This document shows positions 48,230 through 57,179 of a DNA stretch of 64,000 nt, piece by piece. This stretch comes from CAYNJY01 sp964397755 (lineage in GTDB: Bacteria; Patescibacteriota; Microgenomatia; UBA10105; UBA927): positions 1 through 64,000 of the forward strand of contig CAYNJY010000004.1 in NCBI GenBank assembly GCA_964397755.1, read 5' to 3'. Numbering within the stretch: the first letter of the stretch is position 1; each line of letters begins with the position of its first letter. The notes below the pieces were generated by a model. It searched no databases. It was not told where the DNA came from and saw nothing but the letters and a program-made list of their open reading frames with translations. The position numbers were made by a program, and so were the translations under genes.

Positions 48230-48982
48230 ATGCAGCAACTCTTTTTCCAATTTATCCTCATGATCTACCACACGGTCGCGTTCCAAAACCTGGGCACTAC
48301 CATTATTGTCCTTGCGGCGCTTTCGCGGATACTTCTCTACCCGGTCATCAAGCAGCAACTGGCCTTGAGTAAAAAGATGGCCGACATTAAACCCCACCTC
48401 GACGCAGTGAAAGAGAGACACAAAGGAGACAAAGCGAAGCTCCAACGGGCGCAGATGGAGCTTTTTAAACAGCACGGCGTCAACCCGGCCGCGGGGTGTC
48501 TGCCGAGCATCGTTCAGATTGTGGTGCTCTTTGGTCTTCTTGGCGCGATCAATCAGATTCTTACGAAAGGGGTAAACATCAACACGGTTTTCTGGGTGTG
48601 GGACATGGCGAAACCCGATGCGATACGGATTGCCGGCTCTCCGATACTGCTTCCGGGGGTTCTCGTTATGCTAGCGGCCGCGACGCAGTATATCCAGATG
48701 AAAATGATGATGCCTACCGCCCCGAAAGTTCGAAAAGAAGACAAGCCGGCCGAGAGAAAAGAAAAAAAAGACTTCCAGGAAAGTTTTGCCGACGCGCAAA
48801 GTTCAACGATGTGGATGTTTCCGCTCATGTTTCTGCTCTTTGGTACGCAGTGGCCGTCGGGGCTTGCGCTCTACTGGTCGGTCAGCAGTGTCCTTGCCAT
48901 AGTTCAGCAGTACCAGGTTTCTGGACCCGGCGGGCTGGAGCCCGTAGTGCACTTCTTGAAAAACAAGAAGGCGGACGTATAA
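48230..48982 (+). CDS. yidC: membrane protein insertase YidC
   Basis: The 250-residue protein is of the short YidC type without the large periplasmic domain. It has an N-terminal membrane helix, the basic coiled loop KQQLALSKKMADIKPHLDAV, then the hydrophobic core with NPAAGCLPSIVQIVVLFGLL, and further helices ending LALYWSVSSVLAIVQQY. It inserts and folds membrane proteins with or without SecYEG. The stop overlaps the khpB start (TAATG). Confidence 0.95.
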   Translation: MQQLFFQFILMIYHTVAFQNLGTTIIVLAALSRILLYPVIKQQLALSKKMADIKPHLDAVKERHKGDKAKLQRAQMELFKQHGVNPAAGCLPSIVQIVVLFGLLGAINQILTKGVNINTVFWVWDMAKPDAIRIAGSPILLPGVLVMLAAATQYIQMKMMMPTAPKVRKEDKPAERKEKKDFQESFADAQSSTMWMFPLMFLLFGTQWPSGLALYWSVSSVLAIVQQYQVSGPGGLEPVVHFLKNKKADV

Positions 48983-49452
48983 TGTGGACTAATTCTATGG
49001 AAGCGGCGGAGACAGCAAAGAGTTTAACCCAGGACCTTCTCGCCCGACTGGCTATCGACGCGAGCGTCGATAGCACGATGGACGAAACCGGCGCACTGCG
49101 TGTCCACATTGAGACAGAAGAAACAGGTCTTCTTATCGGCACCCACGGCAGGACCCTTGAGAGTTTTCAGATTCTCCTCGCCATCATGGTGTCGAAAGAG
49201 ATCGGGAGTTGGGTGAAGGTCTATGTCAACGTCGGTGATTACCGCGAGAAGCGAGAAGAGGCGCTCATGCACGTGGCCCAGCGAGCTGCCGAGCGCGCGC
49301 TTGCGCTCGGCAGACCCGTTGAGCTGACCCGCCTCTCCCCGTCCGAGCGGCGCGTCATCCACCTCACGCTTTCCGGCGATGACCGGGTAGCGACAGAGTC
49401 AGTTGGTGAAGGCGACGGACGCGTCCTCATCGTCAAGCCGAAGGCGCTATAA
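48982..49452 (+). CDS. khpB: KhpB/Jag RNA-binding protein
   Basis: The 156-residue protein has an N-terminal Jag-type segment, a KH domain with GLLIGTHGRTLESFQILL (GxxxGxxG loop), and a C-terminal R3H domain (HVAQRAAERALALGRPVEL to SERRVIHLTLSG). KhpB binds RNA and, with KhpA, affects cell division and wall growth in firmicutes. The ATG overlaps the yidC stop by one base, and the stop lies inside a palindrome that also contains the next promoter. Confidence 0.93.
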   Translation: MWTNSMEAAETAKSLTQDLLARLAIDASVDSTMDETGALRVHIETEETGLLIGTHGRTLESFQILLAIMVSKEIGSWVKVYVNVGDYREKREEALMHVAQRAAERALALGRPVELTRLSPSERRVIHLTLSGDDRVATESVGEGDGRVLIVKPKAL

Positions 49453-49458
49453 TAGCGC
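49444..49458 (+). promoter_or_regulatory. palindrome over the -10 box of the polymerase/flippase operon
   Basis: GCGCTAT-A-ATAGCGC is a perfect inverted repeat with a one-base centre and contains TATAAT at 49448-49453. Seven bases after the box lies GTG, then ATG, the possible starts of the next gene. A repressor bound here would cover the promoter. The khpB stop codon is inside the same palindrome. Confidence 0.55.
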
Positions 49459-49460
49459 TA

Positions 49461-50807
49461 GTGATGTACCACCGTTTCTTTTTTGCGTTACTCCTAATTT
49501 TTCTGCCGACCCAACTGGGTCTTCACTTCTGGCCCGACTGGGCGATGGTATTGGGGAGAAGAGTGGACTACCTCGCGCCCACAATATTTTTGACTGACCT
49601 TCTTGTTTTTTTGACCGTCGGATGTTGGTTGGCATCGAGGGTTGTCCAGTGGGTGCGAGGAAATCCCAAATCCCAAATCCCAATTTCCAAACAAATCCTA
49701 AAGATCAAAAGTCAAATGTTTCAAACAAAACGCCTGTGGTTGGTGGGAGTGACAGCATCGGTAGTTATGAATGTGTTTATTGCAACAAATCCGCCGGTTG
49801 CGATGTATACATTGGTGAAAGTTTCGGAGCTTCTGATGGTTGGGTGGTATATTGTGAAGACGAAGCCGAACTTTTCGCTTGTCGCTTTTTGCTTATCGCT
49901 CGGGGTTTTGTATTCATCGCTTCTTGCCATTGCGCAGTTTGCGCTGCAGCATTCCGTCGGCGGGGCATTCTGGTTTTTGGGTGAGCGGACGTTTTCGGCG
50001 GATACTCCGGGCATTGCGCACATTCCCCTTTCTTGGTCATTGAGGCCCTACGCCACCTTCCCTCACCCGAATGTGCTCGGCGGATATCTCGCGGCAACAC
50101 TGCCGCTCATAACCGCTCAATTGTTGCACTGTCACATTGCCACAGTGTCAAAAAATAGGAAAGAAAAAAATCCTAGGTGGCAGAAAATCTACTACGGCTT
50201 AGTTGTGCTTTTCGGAATGGCAGCGCTCATGTTGTCTTTTAGTCGGAGTGCGATCGTGGTTGGAGCACTCGCAACCGTGGCAACGGTTGCGAATTTCAAA
50301 TTTCAAATTTCAAATTTCAAATTGTTGCCAACTATTTTTCTTGTGGGTTTTTTTGCCGCCCTCCTTATCACCTATCACCTATCACGTATCACTCCCAACG
50401 AAGAATCTGTTGTGGTTCGTCAACAGCTCAACGCAGCTGCCATAAAACTTTGGTCTAGCTCCCCCCTTTTTGGCGTCGGGCTAGGAAACTTCTTGGTGCG
50501 GTTGCCGGACGTTCTCCCATCTCGCGAGGTGTACTTTCTTCAGCCCGTGCACAATATCTACCTCCTGGTTCTATCGGAAACAGGGAGTGTGGGTTTAGCG
50601 CTTTTTTTTCTGTTAGTCTGGCGTAGCACGAGGAAATCTGTTCATTCTCCTTGTATCACTTTTCTTCTCCTCGGTCTCGTCGACCACTACCCGCTCACCC
50701 TCCAGCAGGGACAGCTGCTGTTCACCGTTCTCCTTGCCCTCTCGTATACCCCTCGTTCTTCTCTGCCCCCTAGTCTCAAACTCTCTCATGCTACAATGAC
50801 GCCATGA
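49461..50807 (+). CDS. O-antigen ligase/polymerase-like membrane protein
   Basis: The 448-residue protein has about eleven membrane helices and the Wzy_C-type outer loop with YATFPHPNVLGGYLAATLPL and LPSREVYFLQPVHNIYLLVL, the conserved histidine region of O-antigen ligases and polymerases. It would act on undecaprenyl-linked glycans at the outer face of the membrane. Period-7 tracts occur at three places inside it, including the region that encodes KFQISNFKL and LITYHLSRITPN. The start may be GTG at 49461 or ATG at 49464. The flippase gene overlaps its stop by four bases. Confidence 0.85.
   Translation: MMYHRFFFALLLIFLPTQLGLHFWPDWAMVLGRRVDYLAPTIFLTDLLVFLTVGCWLASRVVQWVRGNPKSQIPISKQILKIKSQMFQTKRLWLVGVTASVVMNVFIATNPPVAMYTLVKVSELLMVGWYIVKTKPNFSLVAFCLSLGVLYSSLLAIAQFALQHSVGGAFWFLGERTFSADTPGIAHIPLSWSLRPYATFPHPNVLGGYLAATLPLITAQLLHCHIATVSKNRKEKNPRWQKIYYGLVVLFGMAALMLSFSRSAIVVGALATVATVANFKFQISNFKLLPTIFLVGFFAALLITYHLSRITPNEESVVVRQQLNAAAIKLWSSSPLFGVGLGNFLVRLPDVLPSREVYFLQPVHNIYLLVLSETGSVGLALFFLLVWRSTRKSVHSPCITFLLLGLVDHYPLTLQQGQLLFTVLLALSYTPRSSLPPSLKLSHATMTP
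50292..50324. repeat. period-7 repeat inside the polymerase gene
   Basis: Four to five tandem copies of AAATTTC, the reverse complement of the tract in uppS, are translated as NFKFQISNFKL, the same peptide as in UppS. The sequence stays open in every frame. Confidence 0.85.
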
Positions 50808-52060
50808 TGGTAGAAACGATCCTTGGAAGCCCCATTCGCCGTCTCATCGTACGCAACACAATTGCCCAGCTTGGCACAAAACTCGTCAGCGCCGGGGCAG
50901 TATTTTTTATCAGCATACTTGTTGCCAGCCGCGCCGGCGCCTCGGGCTACGGAGATTTCACAAAAATTACGACCTACGCGTCGTTCTTTTTTTTGGCAGC
51001 AGATTTTGGTCTCAATGCGGTGATGCTTCAGAAAAAAGATACTCGGGCGTGGTGGCAGACTCTTTTTACGGTCCGCACAGCGGGCAGCGTGTTTCTTGTT
51101 GGCGGTGCCATTCTCCTTCTCGGACTTTTTCCCAGAGGGACAACCGATGGCTATACTCCCCTTGTTCGGACAGGTATTGCCCTTTTCGCCCCGACGATTT
51201 TTTTCCAGTCCCTTCTCACTACCGCAAACGCGGCGTTTCAACGAGAGCTTCGCTACGACTACGCAACAGCCGCCGTGAGTGTCGGCGCTGTTGTCTCGAT
51301 ACTTCTTGCGTTCTTTCTCATGAGACAGACAGCCGTACCGGCCGCTTTTGCCGGAAGCCTCTCGATCCTCGCGGGAAGTTTTGTTATGGCAACTGTCAGT
51401 ATCGCCATCGCGCGGAGGCTTGTCGGAACACTGCGGTTTTCTTGGAACTGGCGGCAGATGCGCGAGCTCATTGCCTCTTCGACGCCTCTTGGAATCACGC
51501 TCCTTTTTACGATTGTTCTCTCTCATGCAGATAGCGTCATTCTGACCTTGTTTCGCGCGACAAACGAGGTCGGCATCTACGGGCTTGCGTACAAAGTATT
51601 TGAGGTGCCGCTCGTGATCCCGACGTTTGTCATGAACGCCACGTATCCGCTCCTTCTCAAAGCGCGGAGCGACCGTCGCCGGATGCTAAGAATTTTGCGT
51701 CAAACGGCTCTTTTTTTGGGCGCAGGGTCCGTTCTTGCCGCCGTCGCTACGTGGTTTGGTGCTCCCCTTTTGCCGCTCATCCGCGGAGATTTTTCTGCGA
51801 GTATTCGTCCCCTTCGGATTCTCTCGCTGTCTTTTCCTCTCTTTTTTATCTCGGCTGTCGCGATGTGGGGGGTTATTGCTCTTCAAAAGCAGGCAGCACT
51901 CCTCTGGATTTACGGCGCGGCGATGGCGGCGAACGTCGTTCTCAATCTTCTCTTCGTTTCGAAGTTTGGATACCTCGCTTCAGCGTGGATTACTCTTGTA
52001 ACAGAGGCCATTGTGCTGGTTGCGCTGCTGGGGCGTCTTTTAAAAACAAAACAAACATGA
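50804..52060 (+). CDS. polysaccharide flippase (Wzx/MATE-like)
   Basis: The 418-residue protein has twelve to fourteen membrane helices. The N-terminus IVRNTIAQLGTKLVSAGAVF and SRAGASGYGDFTKITTYASF are typical of the polysaccharide transport (PST) family. The middle holds LFRATNEVGIYGLAYKVFEV, which is also conserved. It moves lipid-linked sugars across the membrane. Start and previous stop overlap (ATGATGG). It is adjacent to the polymerase-like gene, so the two form a surface glycan assembly pair; no glycosyltransferase is seen beside them. Confidence 0.9.
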   Translation: MMVETILGSPIRRLIVRNTIAQLGTKLVSAGAVFFISILVASRAGASGYGDFTKITTYASFFFLAADFGLNAVMLQKKDTRAWWQTLFTVRTAGSVFLVGGAILLLGLFPRGTTDGYTPLVRTGIALFAPTIFFQSLLTTANAAFQRELRYDYATAAVSVGAVVSILLAFFLMRQTAVPAAFAGSLSILAGSFVMATVSIAIARRLVGTLRFSWNWRQMRELIASSTPLGITLLFTIVLSHADSVILTLFRATNEVGIYGLAYKVFEVPLVIPTFVMNATYPLLLKARSDRRRMLRILRQTALFLGAGSVLAAVATWFGAPLLPLIRGDFSASIRPLRILSLSFPLFFISAVAMWGVIALQKQAALLWIYGAAMAANVVLNLLFVSKFGYLASAWITLVTEAIVLVALLGRLLKTKQT

Positions 52061-52485
52061 ACATTGTGGTTCATACCGATGGTGGCGCTCGGGGAAACCC
52101 CGGCCCTGCCGCAGTCGGCGTGGTCATAGAACTATCACATACGGTCATTGAATTTGGGAAAAGGATCGGGGAGGCGACGAACAATGTCGCCGAGTATACC
52201 GCGGTGATTGAGGCCTTACGACACATCAAAGATGAAAGACCACGTAGTGATTTAAACCCGAAAGAAAAAATCGAGATTGATTTTTATGTAGACTCCAACC
52301 TCGTGGTGCAACAACTCAATGGGCGATTTAAGGTAAAGGACCCAACACTGCGGGAGCTTTTAGTAAAGGTTCGTTTGCTTGAGGCGGAGATAGGGGGAGA
52401 GGTGCGATACGCTGTCGTCTCCCGAGAGGAAAATAGCCGCGCGGACTTCCTCGTTAACCAAGCCCTCGACGACAAAAGTTACTAG
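52057..52485 (+). CDS. rnhA: RNase HI family protein
   Basis: The 142-residue protein contains all four catalytic acids: VHTDGGARGNPGPAAVG, then ATNNVAEYTAVIEAL, then FYVDSNLVVQQLNG, and ENSRADFLVNQAL. It cuts RNA in RNA-DNA hybrids. A loop with basic residues (PRSDLNPKEKIE) lies between the second and third motif. The ATG overlaps the stop of the flippase (ATGA). Confidence 0.95.
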   Translation: MNIVVHTDGGARGNPGPAAVGVVIELSHTVIEFGKRIGEATNNVAEYTAVIEALRHIKDERPRSDLNPKEKIEIDFYVDSNLVVQQLNGRFKVKDPTLRELLVKVRLLEAEIGGEVRYAVVSREENSRADFLVNQALDDKSY

Positions 52486-52649
52486 TTTTTTGGTTACATA
52501 GTTACGTACCAGGCGGTCATTCACCGGCTCACGAGGCGTGTTAGGGGAAGCGCGAGGTGTAATAATCAAAAATCCGTTGTTTTCGGCCAGCCTTTCTGCC
52601 ATAATACAATCACGCAAACGCCGCGTTTGTGCGACGAGACATCCTCTGT
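52486..52649. other. intergenic region with promoter for the DUF4012 gene
   Basis: The stretch contains CATAATAC about 45 bases before the DUF4012 ATG, a plausible -10 element. A minus-strand frame that starts near 52600 runs antisense into RNase H; I do not accept it as a gene. Confidence 0.35.
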
Positions 52650-55127
52650 ATGTCGCCTGCTGAACACCAACTTGTCCGCGACACATCTGAAGACTTTCCG
52701 GTGGTACTTCTTGAGGCAGAGGACGAAACGGAGACGCATATCCTTCGGGAATTTCTTTCGGCTCACGGGTGTGAGGTGGTTACGCGCGCCGTCGACAAAA
52801 AACCAGTCAGGTATCATATCGTCTGCGGTACGTATCACTTCGTGAATAAAATTTTTTCTGCCACCTCCGCCTCTTCAGAAAAAGAATTTGCAATTATCTA
52901 CGGGGGGGCGCCGGAAGACGGGTATCTCTTTCCTGACCGCAAAACAAAAATAGTATTGATTGATCCACAACCACTTACGCCGGGTCTCGCCAGAGATATT
53001 TTTGAGTTTTTCTTTACCGGAAAAGGAAAAATTCATAACTCCCGAAAACATCACACGTTTGACATGAAGCAGTTTAGACAGCCAGAACAGGCAAAACGTG
53101 AGGAGGAGACCCCCGATGAAACTCGCGTCGAACTCCTCCTCAACGAACTATACAACAAGAAAAAAAAACAGGCACCTCTCCCCTTTTTAAAACCGAACCT
53201 CCGCGTCCTTGCGGTTGGACTTGCGATTTTTCTTCCGCTCTTGTACCTCGGTCTCTTGGGTATCGGGATTGGCTCGTACGCCGCGAGCGCTCGCCTTCTT
53301 GTGTCTGGGAAAGTGCGGCTGGGAGCGACCTTTCTCGCAATGGGTAACGGGGGAGTTGCCGGAGCGCGGTGGCTTCTTGGCGCAGCATCCTTCGTATCCC
53401 CCCCGAGCTTCTTCGACGGGTTTGTGAAGAATCAAGAGAGGGTGCTTGTTTTTCTTCGCCGTATCGGCGAGACAGAGAACCGCGCGATTGCGCTCTTTTC
53501 ACTGTCGCAAGAGGGGCTTGCGGGCTTCGTCTCTCCGAAGCAAACGACGACCAACCCCGTACCGACGGTTGCCCGGATGAACGCTCTCCGGTCGGAAGTT
53601 GACGCGATGTATACAGAGCTTTCTCTCCTCCAGGGAGACCTTGACGGCCTACTTAGAGATCGACCATTTCCGATTTCCATAGGCCCACTAGGCAAGGCGC
53701 TTGTTGATTTCAAACGCCAGGCCTCAATTGTGCGCCAGGGAGTAGAGACCGCGAATCACCTCCTTGGGTTGTATCCGCATGTTGCTGGGGTGCGTGAGGG
53801 TCAGGAGTACCTTGTACTTTTTCAAAACAGCATGGAGCTCCGGCCCACCGGTGGATTTATCGGCAGCCTCATGGCGGTGCGTTTGGTGGATGGGGTTATC
53901 GGTGAAATGAAGATAGAGGATGTCTACGTCGTTGACGGACAGCTTCGGGGGCACGTTGACCCGCCGCAAGCGATCCGAGAACTCTTGGGTCAAGAACATT
54001 GGTATCTCAGGGATAGCAACTGGGACCCAGACTTTTCGGAAAGCGGGAGAATGGCTGCATGGTTTTACAAAAAAGAGACAGATCGCGACACGAGCGGCGT
54101 CATCGGTATAAGCCTGCCGCTCATCCTGCGCCTTCTTCGGTTTACCGGACCGATCGAACTCGTTGACTACGGTGATCGAATTTCAGCAGACAATTTTTTT
54201 GCAAAGTCAGTCGTGTATACCAACAAGGATTTTTTTCCTGGGTCGACGCAAAAGAAAGATTTTTTAGGAAGTTTAGCAACCGCGCTCCTCGATCGCATCA
54301 CTCATTTGAAGGAAGACGAGTCAATTCAGCTCTTACGGGAGCTCATGAGTGGACTTGCGTCTCGGGATATCCAGTTGTATTTCCAAGACCAAAATCTCCA
54401 AGCGCTCGTTACTCGCTACGGGTGGTCGGGGAGTCTGCCGACTGCTGAGACGGTATGTCAGGGTGACGGTGCGCGGTGCTATCCAGATTTCGTTTCTGTC
54501 GTTGAGGCGAATCTGGGCGTCAATAAAGCAAACTATTTTGTATCGAGAAACGTTCTCGATACGGTTTCTATCTCTGCCGCCGGCGATGTTTCACGTCAGC
54601 TCGTCCTGTCATACAAGAATGATGCGGCCGTAGACGCAGGCATTACCGGAGGTTTGTACAAAGTATACACACGAGTCTATTTGCCGAACGACGCGAGAAG
54701 GATTCAGGTACAGGTCGATAACTTCACTCTTCCCTTTCGAGACACGCGAAAAAAGGAACCATCACCCTTGCCATACGCTGAGCTTTCGGCTGTCAGCGGA
54801 GAGTCTGTTGCTGTCGGCGTTGCATTCGAGGTCCAGCCGCAGGCGGAGCGCGCCATTGACGTCACGTACGAACGGGGCCGCCCCTTGTTCTCCGAGGAGC
54901 GCGATTCGACGTACCGCCTTTTTATAAGGAGACAAGCCGGATTTATGAACACATCATGGAGAACGGTCCTTCGCTACCCGATATTTTGGAAGGTGGAGTC
55001 GTTGGGAGGAAGCGCAGGAGGGGCCATACACGAACAGAACGCGTTCCTTGCAAAAGACGCGCAACGCACGTACAATACAACTCTTGAGCGCGACGCAACA
55101 ATCGCGCTTACATTTGTTAAGCCATGA
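52650..55127 (+). CDS. DUF4012-domain membrane protein
   Basis: The 825-residue protein has a cytoplasmic N-terminal domain of about 170 residues that looks like a Rossmann-type nucleotide-sugar fold (TYHFVNKIFSATSA, YGGAPEDGYLFPDRKTKIVL), one membrane helix at about 190-215, and a long outer part with the DUF4012 domain (LVLFQNSMELRPTGGFIGSL, IEDVYVVDGQLRGHVDPPQA, WDPDFSESGRMAAWFYKKE). DUF4012 proteins are common in Patescibacteria and Actinobacteria next to glycan genes; their role is unknown. A GTG start 21 bases upstream is possible. Its stop overlaps the L25 start. Confidence 0.82.
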   Translation: MSPAEHQLVRDTSEDFPVVLLEAEDETETHILREFLSAHGCEVVTRAVDKKPVRYHIVCGTYHFVNKIFSATSASSEKEFAIIYGGAPEDGYLFPDRKTKIVLIDPQPLTPGLARDIFEFFFTGKGKIHNSRKHHTFDMKQFRQPEQAKREEETPDETRVELLLNELYNKKKKQAPLPFLKPNLRVLAVGLAIFLPLLYLGLLGIGIGSYAASARLLVSGKVRLGATFLAMGNGGVAGARWLLGAASFVSPPSFFDGFVKNQERVLVFLRRIGETENRAIALFSLSQEGLAGFVSPKQTTTNPVPTVARMNALRSEVDAMYTELSLLQGDLDGLLRDRPFPISIGPLGKALVDFKRQASIVRQGVETANHLLGLYPHVAGVREGQEYLVLFQNSMELRPTGGFIGSLMAVRLVDGVIGEMKIEDVYVVDGQLRGHVDPPQAIRELLGQEHWYLRDSNWDPDFSESGRMAAWFYKKETDRDTSGVIGISLPLILRLLRFTGPIELVDYGDRISADNFFAKSVVYTNKDFFPGSTQKKDFLGSLATALLDRITHLKEDESIQLLRELMSGLASRDIQLYFQDQNLQALVTRYGWSGSLPTAETVCQGDGARCYPDFVSVVEANLGVNKANYFVSRNVLDTVSISAAGDVSRQLVLSYKNDAAVDAGITGGLYKVYTRVYLPNDARRIQVQVDNFTLPFRDTRKKEPSPLPYAELSAVSGESVAVGVAFEVQPQAERAIDVTYERGRPLFSEERDSTYRLFIRRQAGFMNTSWRTVLRYPIFWKVESLGGSAGGAIHEQNAFLAKDAQRTYNTTLERDATIALTFVKP

Positions 55128-55846
55128 AAAAACACACGCTCAAAGCAGAGAAACGCTCTGTCGTTGGTCGAAAAGTGAAACAGCTGCGCGCTGGTGGTCA
55201 GGTGCCGGCAACCGTTTACGGGAAGAAAGTATCCAGCACGTCAGTGTCGGTACAAGCCTCTGATTTTGCAAAAGTTTACGGCGAGGCAGGAGAAACTGGT
55301 TTGGTAGAGCTTTCCGTTGCCGGCGATGTCCGCCCGGTCCTTATCCACAGCGTGCAGAAACACCCAGTCCATGGGAACATCCTCCATGTAGAATTTTTTC
55401 AGGTTGACCTCAAAGAAAAGGTGCGCGCTAAAGTGCCGATAGAATTCATTGGTGAGTCTCCGGCTGTGGTTAATAAGCAGGGCGTCCTCTTGACCCTCCT
55501 CACAGAACTTGAGGTAGAAGCCTTCCCGACTGACCTCCCAGAAAAATTTTTTCTTGACGTATCAACACTTGCCGCCGTTAACCAAGAGTTCAAGGTGGCT
55601 GACGCGAAGGTACCATCAGGAGTAACACTCGTGACCGACGTGAGCCTTCCCGTTGTGAAAGTTGGAGCGCTGGTCAGCAAAGAGGCGGAAGAACAGGCAG
55701 CGGTAGAAGCTGCTGCGGCGGCAGCAGCCACCCCGGCCGAGGGGGAGGTAGCTCCCGCAGGAGGAGAAGCGCCAGCAGAAGGAGCGAAGAATGAAGGAAA
55801 AGCAGAGGAAGCAAAGAAAGAAGAGCAGGAACAAAAACAAGGTTAA
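55124..55846 (+). CDS. rplY: ribosomal protein L25, CTC form
   Basis: The 240-residue protein has the N-terminal L25 domain that binds 5S rRNA (LKAEKRSVVGRKVKQLRAGG, PATVYGKK), then the beta domain with IHSVQKHPVHGNILHVEFFQ and the CTC domain to about residue 190. The tail is low-complexity Ala/Glu/Lys (AAAAAATPAEGEVAPAGG and a charged run), likely unstructured. It overlaps the DUF4012 gene by four bases and its stop overlaps that of the convergent next gene. Confidence 0.94.
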   Translation: MKKHTLKAEKRSVVGRKVKQLRAGGQVPATVYGKKVSSTSVSVQASDFAKVYGEAGETGLVELSVAGDVRPVLIHSVQKHPVHGNILHVEFFQVDLKEKVRAKVPIEFIGESPAVVNKQGVLLTLLTELEVEAFPTDLPEKFFLDVSTLAAVNQEFKVADAKVPSGVTLVTDVSLPVVKVGALVSKEAEEQAAVEAAAAAAATPAEGEVAPAGGEAPAEGAKNEGKAEEAKKEEQEQKQG

Positions 55847-56415
55847 AGAGAAAGCTCCTTAAGAAGCGACAGTGCGAGCGCATCATCCGACCCGAGTTGT
55901 ACGGCTTGAGTAAGGTACTGTCTTGCTTCGGATAGCTTCCCTAGCTGGTAGGCGGCAGCTCCTGCCCGAACGTAGCCAGGTACGTACGTTGGTTTCTCCC
56001 GAACGACAGACTCCCAGTATTCATACGCCTTGGCGATTTGGAGCGGCTCACGCTCCCATTGAGTAAGCAACTCAAATGGAGGAGCTGACGCGCCAAGGAC
56101 AGGCTGATCAGTCAATGACTCCACGCGCGACAAGCCCTCCTCTGCGAGGAGAAGTTCTCGCCTGGCAAGATAGAGAAGTCCTTTCTGAAAGAGGGTAGCG
56201 GCGTATTCGACGTGGGGCTCCCTCGCGTACGGTTCGCGAAGCACACCCATCCGTTTGGCCATGAACGGATCAACGGAGGAAGAGCGTACGCGGACGTTGA
56301 TCGCGATGAGGAGCGCGAGGCAGAGCCAGAGGATAAGTCTTCCAAGGTTGGATACGCGCTTGTTTGAAAGGAGTGCGGAGAAAATTCGGGGATACTGCGG
56401 GAATTCTAGCTTCAT
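55843..56415 (-). CDS. membrane-anchored TPR-like protein
   Basis: The 190-residue protein has an N-terminal anchor helix (RLILWLCLALLIAINVRV) and a helical outer domain with a TPR-like repeat in VPGYVRAGAAAYQLGKLSEA followed by RQYLTQAVQLGSDDALALSL. It may hold protein partners at the membrane. The stop codon shares bases with the stop of the L25 gene. The start is divergent from nth with overlapping -10-like sequences. Confidence 0.6.
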   Translation of the reverse strand: MKLEFPQYPRIFSALLSNKRVSNLGRLILWLCLALLIAINVRVRSSSVDPFMAKRMGVLREPYAREPHVEYAATLFQKGLLYLARRELLLAEEGLSRVESLTDQPVLGASAPPFELLTQWEREPLQIAKAYEYWESVVREKPTYVPGYVRAGAAAYQLGKLSEARQYLTQAVQLGSDDALALSLLKELSL

Positions 56416-56438
56416 CCTATGATATAGTGTAGGAAGCT

Positions 56439-57176
56439 ATGACAGGAAGCGCAAGAGGTGAATCTGTTGAGGCGCGAAAAGCAAGGACACGGAAGGTAAT
56501 TGAATGTCTCAAGAGGGAATACCCACGAGCGAGAATCATACTCCGCTACGGCAATCCCTGGGAGCTTCTGGTGGCAGTCGTCCTTTCCGCCCAGTGCACC
56601 GATAGCGTGGTTAACCGCGTTACGGAGAAGCTGTTTGCCACATACAAAACCCTTGAAGACTACGTGAATGCGCAACCACACGAATTTGAGCAAGACATTA
56701 AGTCCACAGGCTTCTTTCGCAGTAAAGCCAAGAACATTCTCGCCGCGGCAAAGCTTGTCAAAGGAAAATTCGGCGGCAAAGTGCCTCAAACAATGCTTGA
56801 GCTCGTCACTCTTCCTGGCGTGGCGCGTAAAACCGCCAACATCATCCTCGGCAACGCCTTTGGCGTGGTCGAGGGGATTGCGGTTGACACCCACGTCCTG
56901 CGCCTCAGTCAGCGCCTGCGATTGGTCGATCTTGGTACGATTGGGGGGAAGAAACTCATTGTTTTTAAAAGGGGCCCCCTGCAAAAGAATCCTGATTTCA
57001 CCAAAGACGCCGATCCGGTCAAAATAGAACAGCAGCTTATGGATGTCGTTCCCCGAATTGACTGGTTTAAGCTCACCTACCTCCTTATCGACCACGGCCG
57101 GGCAGTGTGTCGCGCCCAAAATCCCAACTGCGCCTCATGTGTCCTCAACAGGCTCTGTCCCGCTTCGCGGGTGTAG
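56439..57176 (+). CDS. nth: endonuclease III
   Basis: The 245-residue DNA glycosylase/lyase removes oxidised pyrimidines. The helix-hairpin-helix is ELVTLPGVARKTANIILGNA with the catalytic lysine, and AVDTHVLRLSQRL contains the catalytic aspartate. The iron-sulfur cluster ligands are C-x6-C-x2-C-x5-C at the C-terminus. An insertion of about 20 residues (TIGGKKLIVFKRGPLQK) follows RLRLVDLG and is unusual for the family. N-terminal extension of about 15 charged residues is also seen. Confidence 0.95.
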   Translation: MTGSARGESVEARKARTRKVIECLKREYPRARIILRYGNPWELLVAVVLSAQCTDSVVNRVTEKLFATYKTLEDYVNAQPHEFEQDIKSTGFFRSKAKNILAAAKLVKGKFGGKVPQTMLELVTLPGVARKTANIILGNAFGVVEGIAVDTHVLRLSQRLRLVDLGTIGGKKLIVFKRGPLQKNPDFTKDADPVKIEQQLMDVVPRIDWFKLTYLLIDHGRAVCRAQNPNCASCVLNRLCPASRV

Positions 57177-57179
57177 CAT

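Noticed and set aside
52486..52600. Minus-strand frame beginning MAERLAENNGFLIITPRA and running into RNase H
   Set aside because: Only about 38 codons are outside RNase H, no domain is seen and the rest is antisense to catalytic motifs.
56412..57119. Long minus-strand frame of 235 codons opposite nth
   Set aside because: It is the antisense shadow of a certain endonuclease III gene, has no domain and no start signal.
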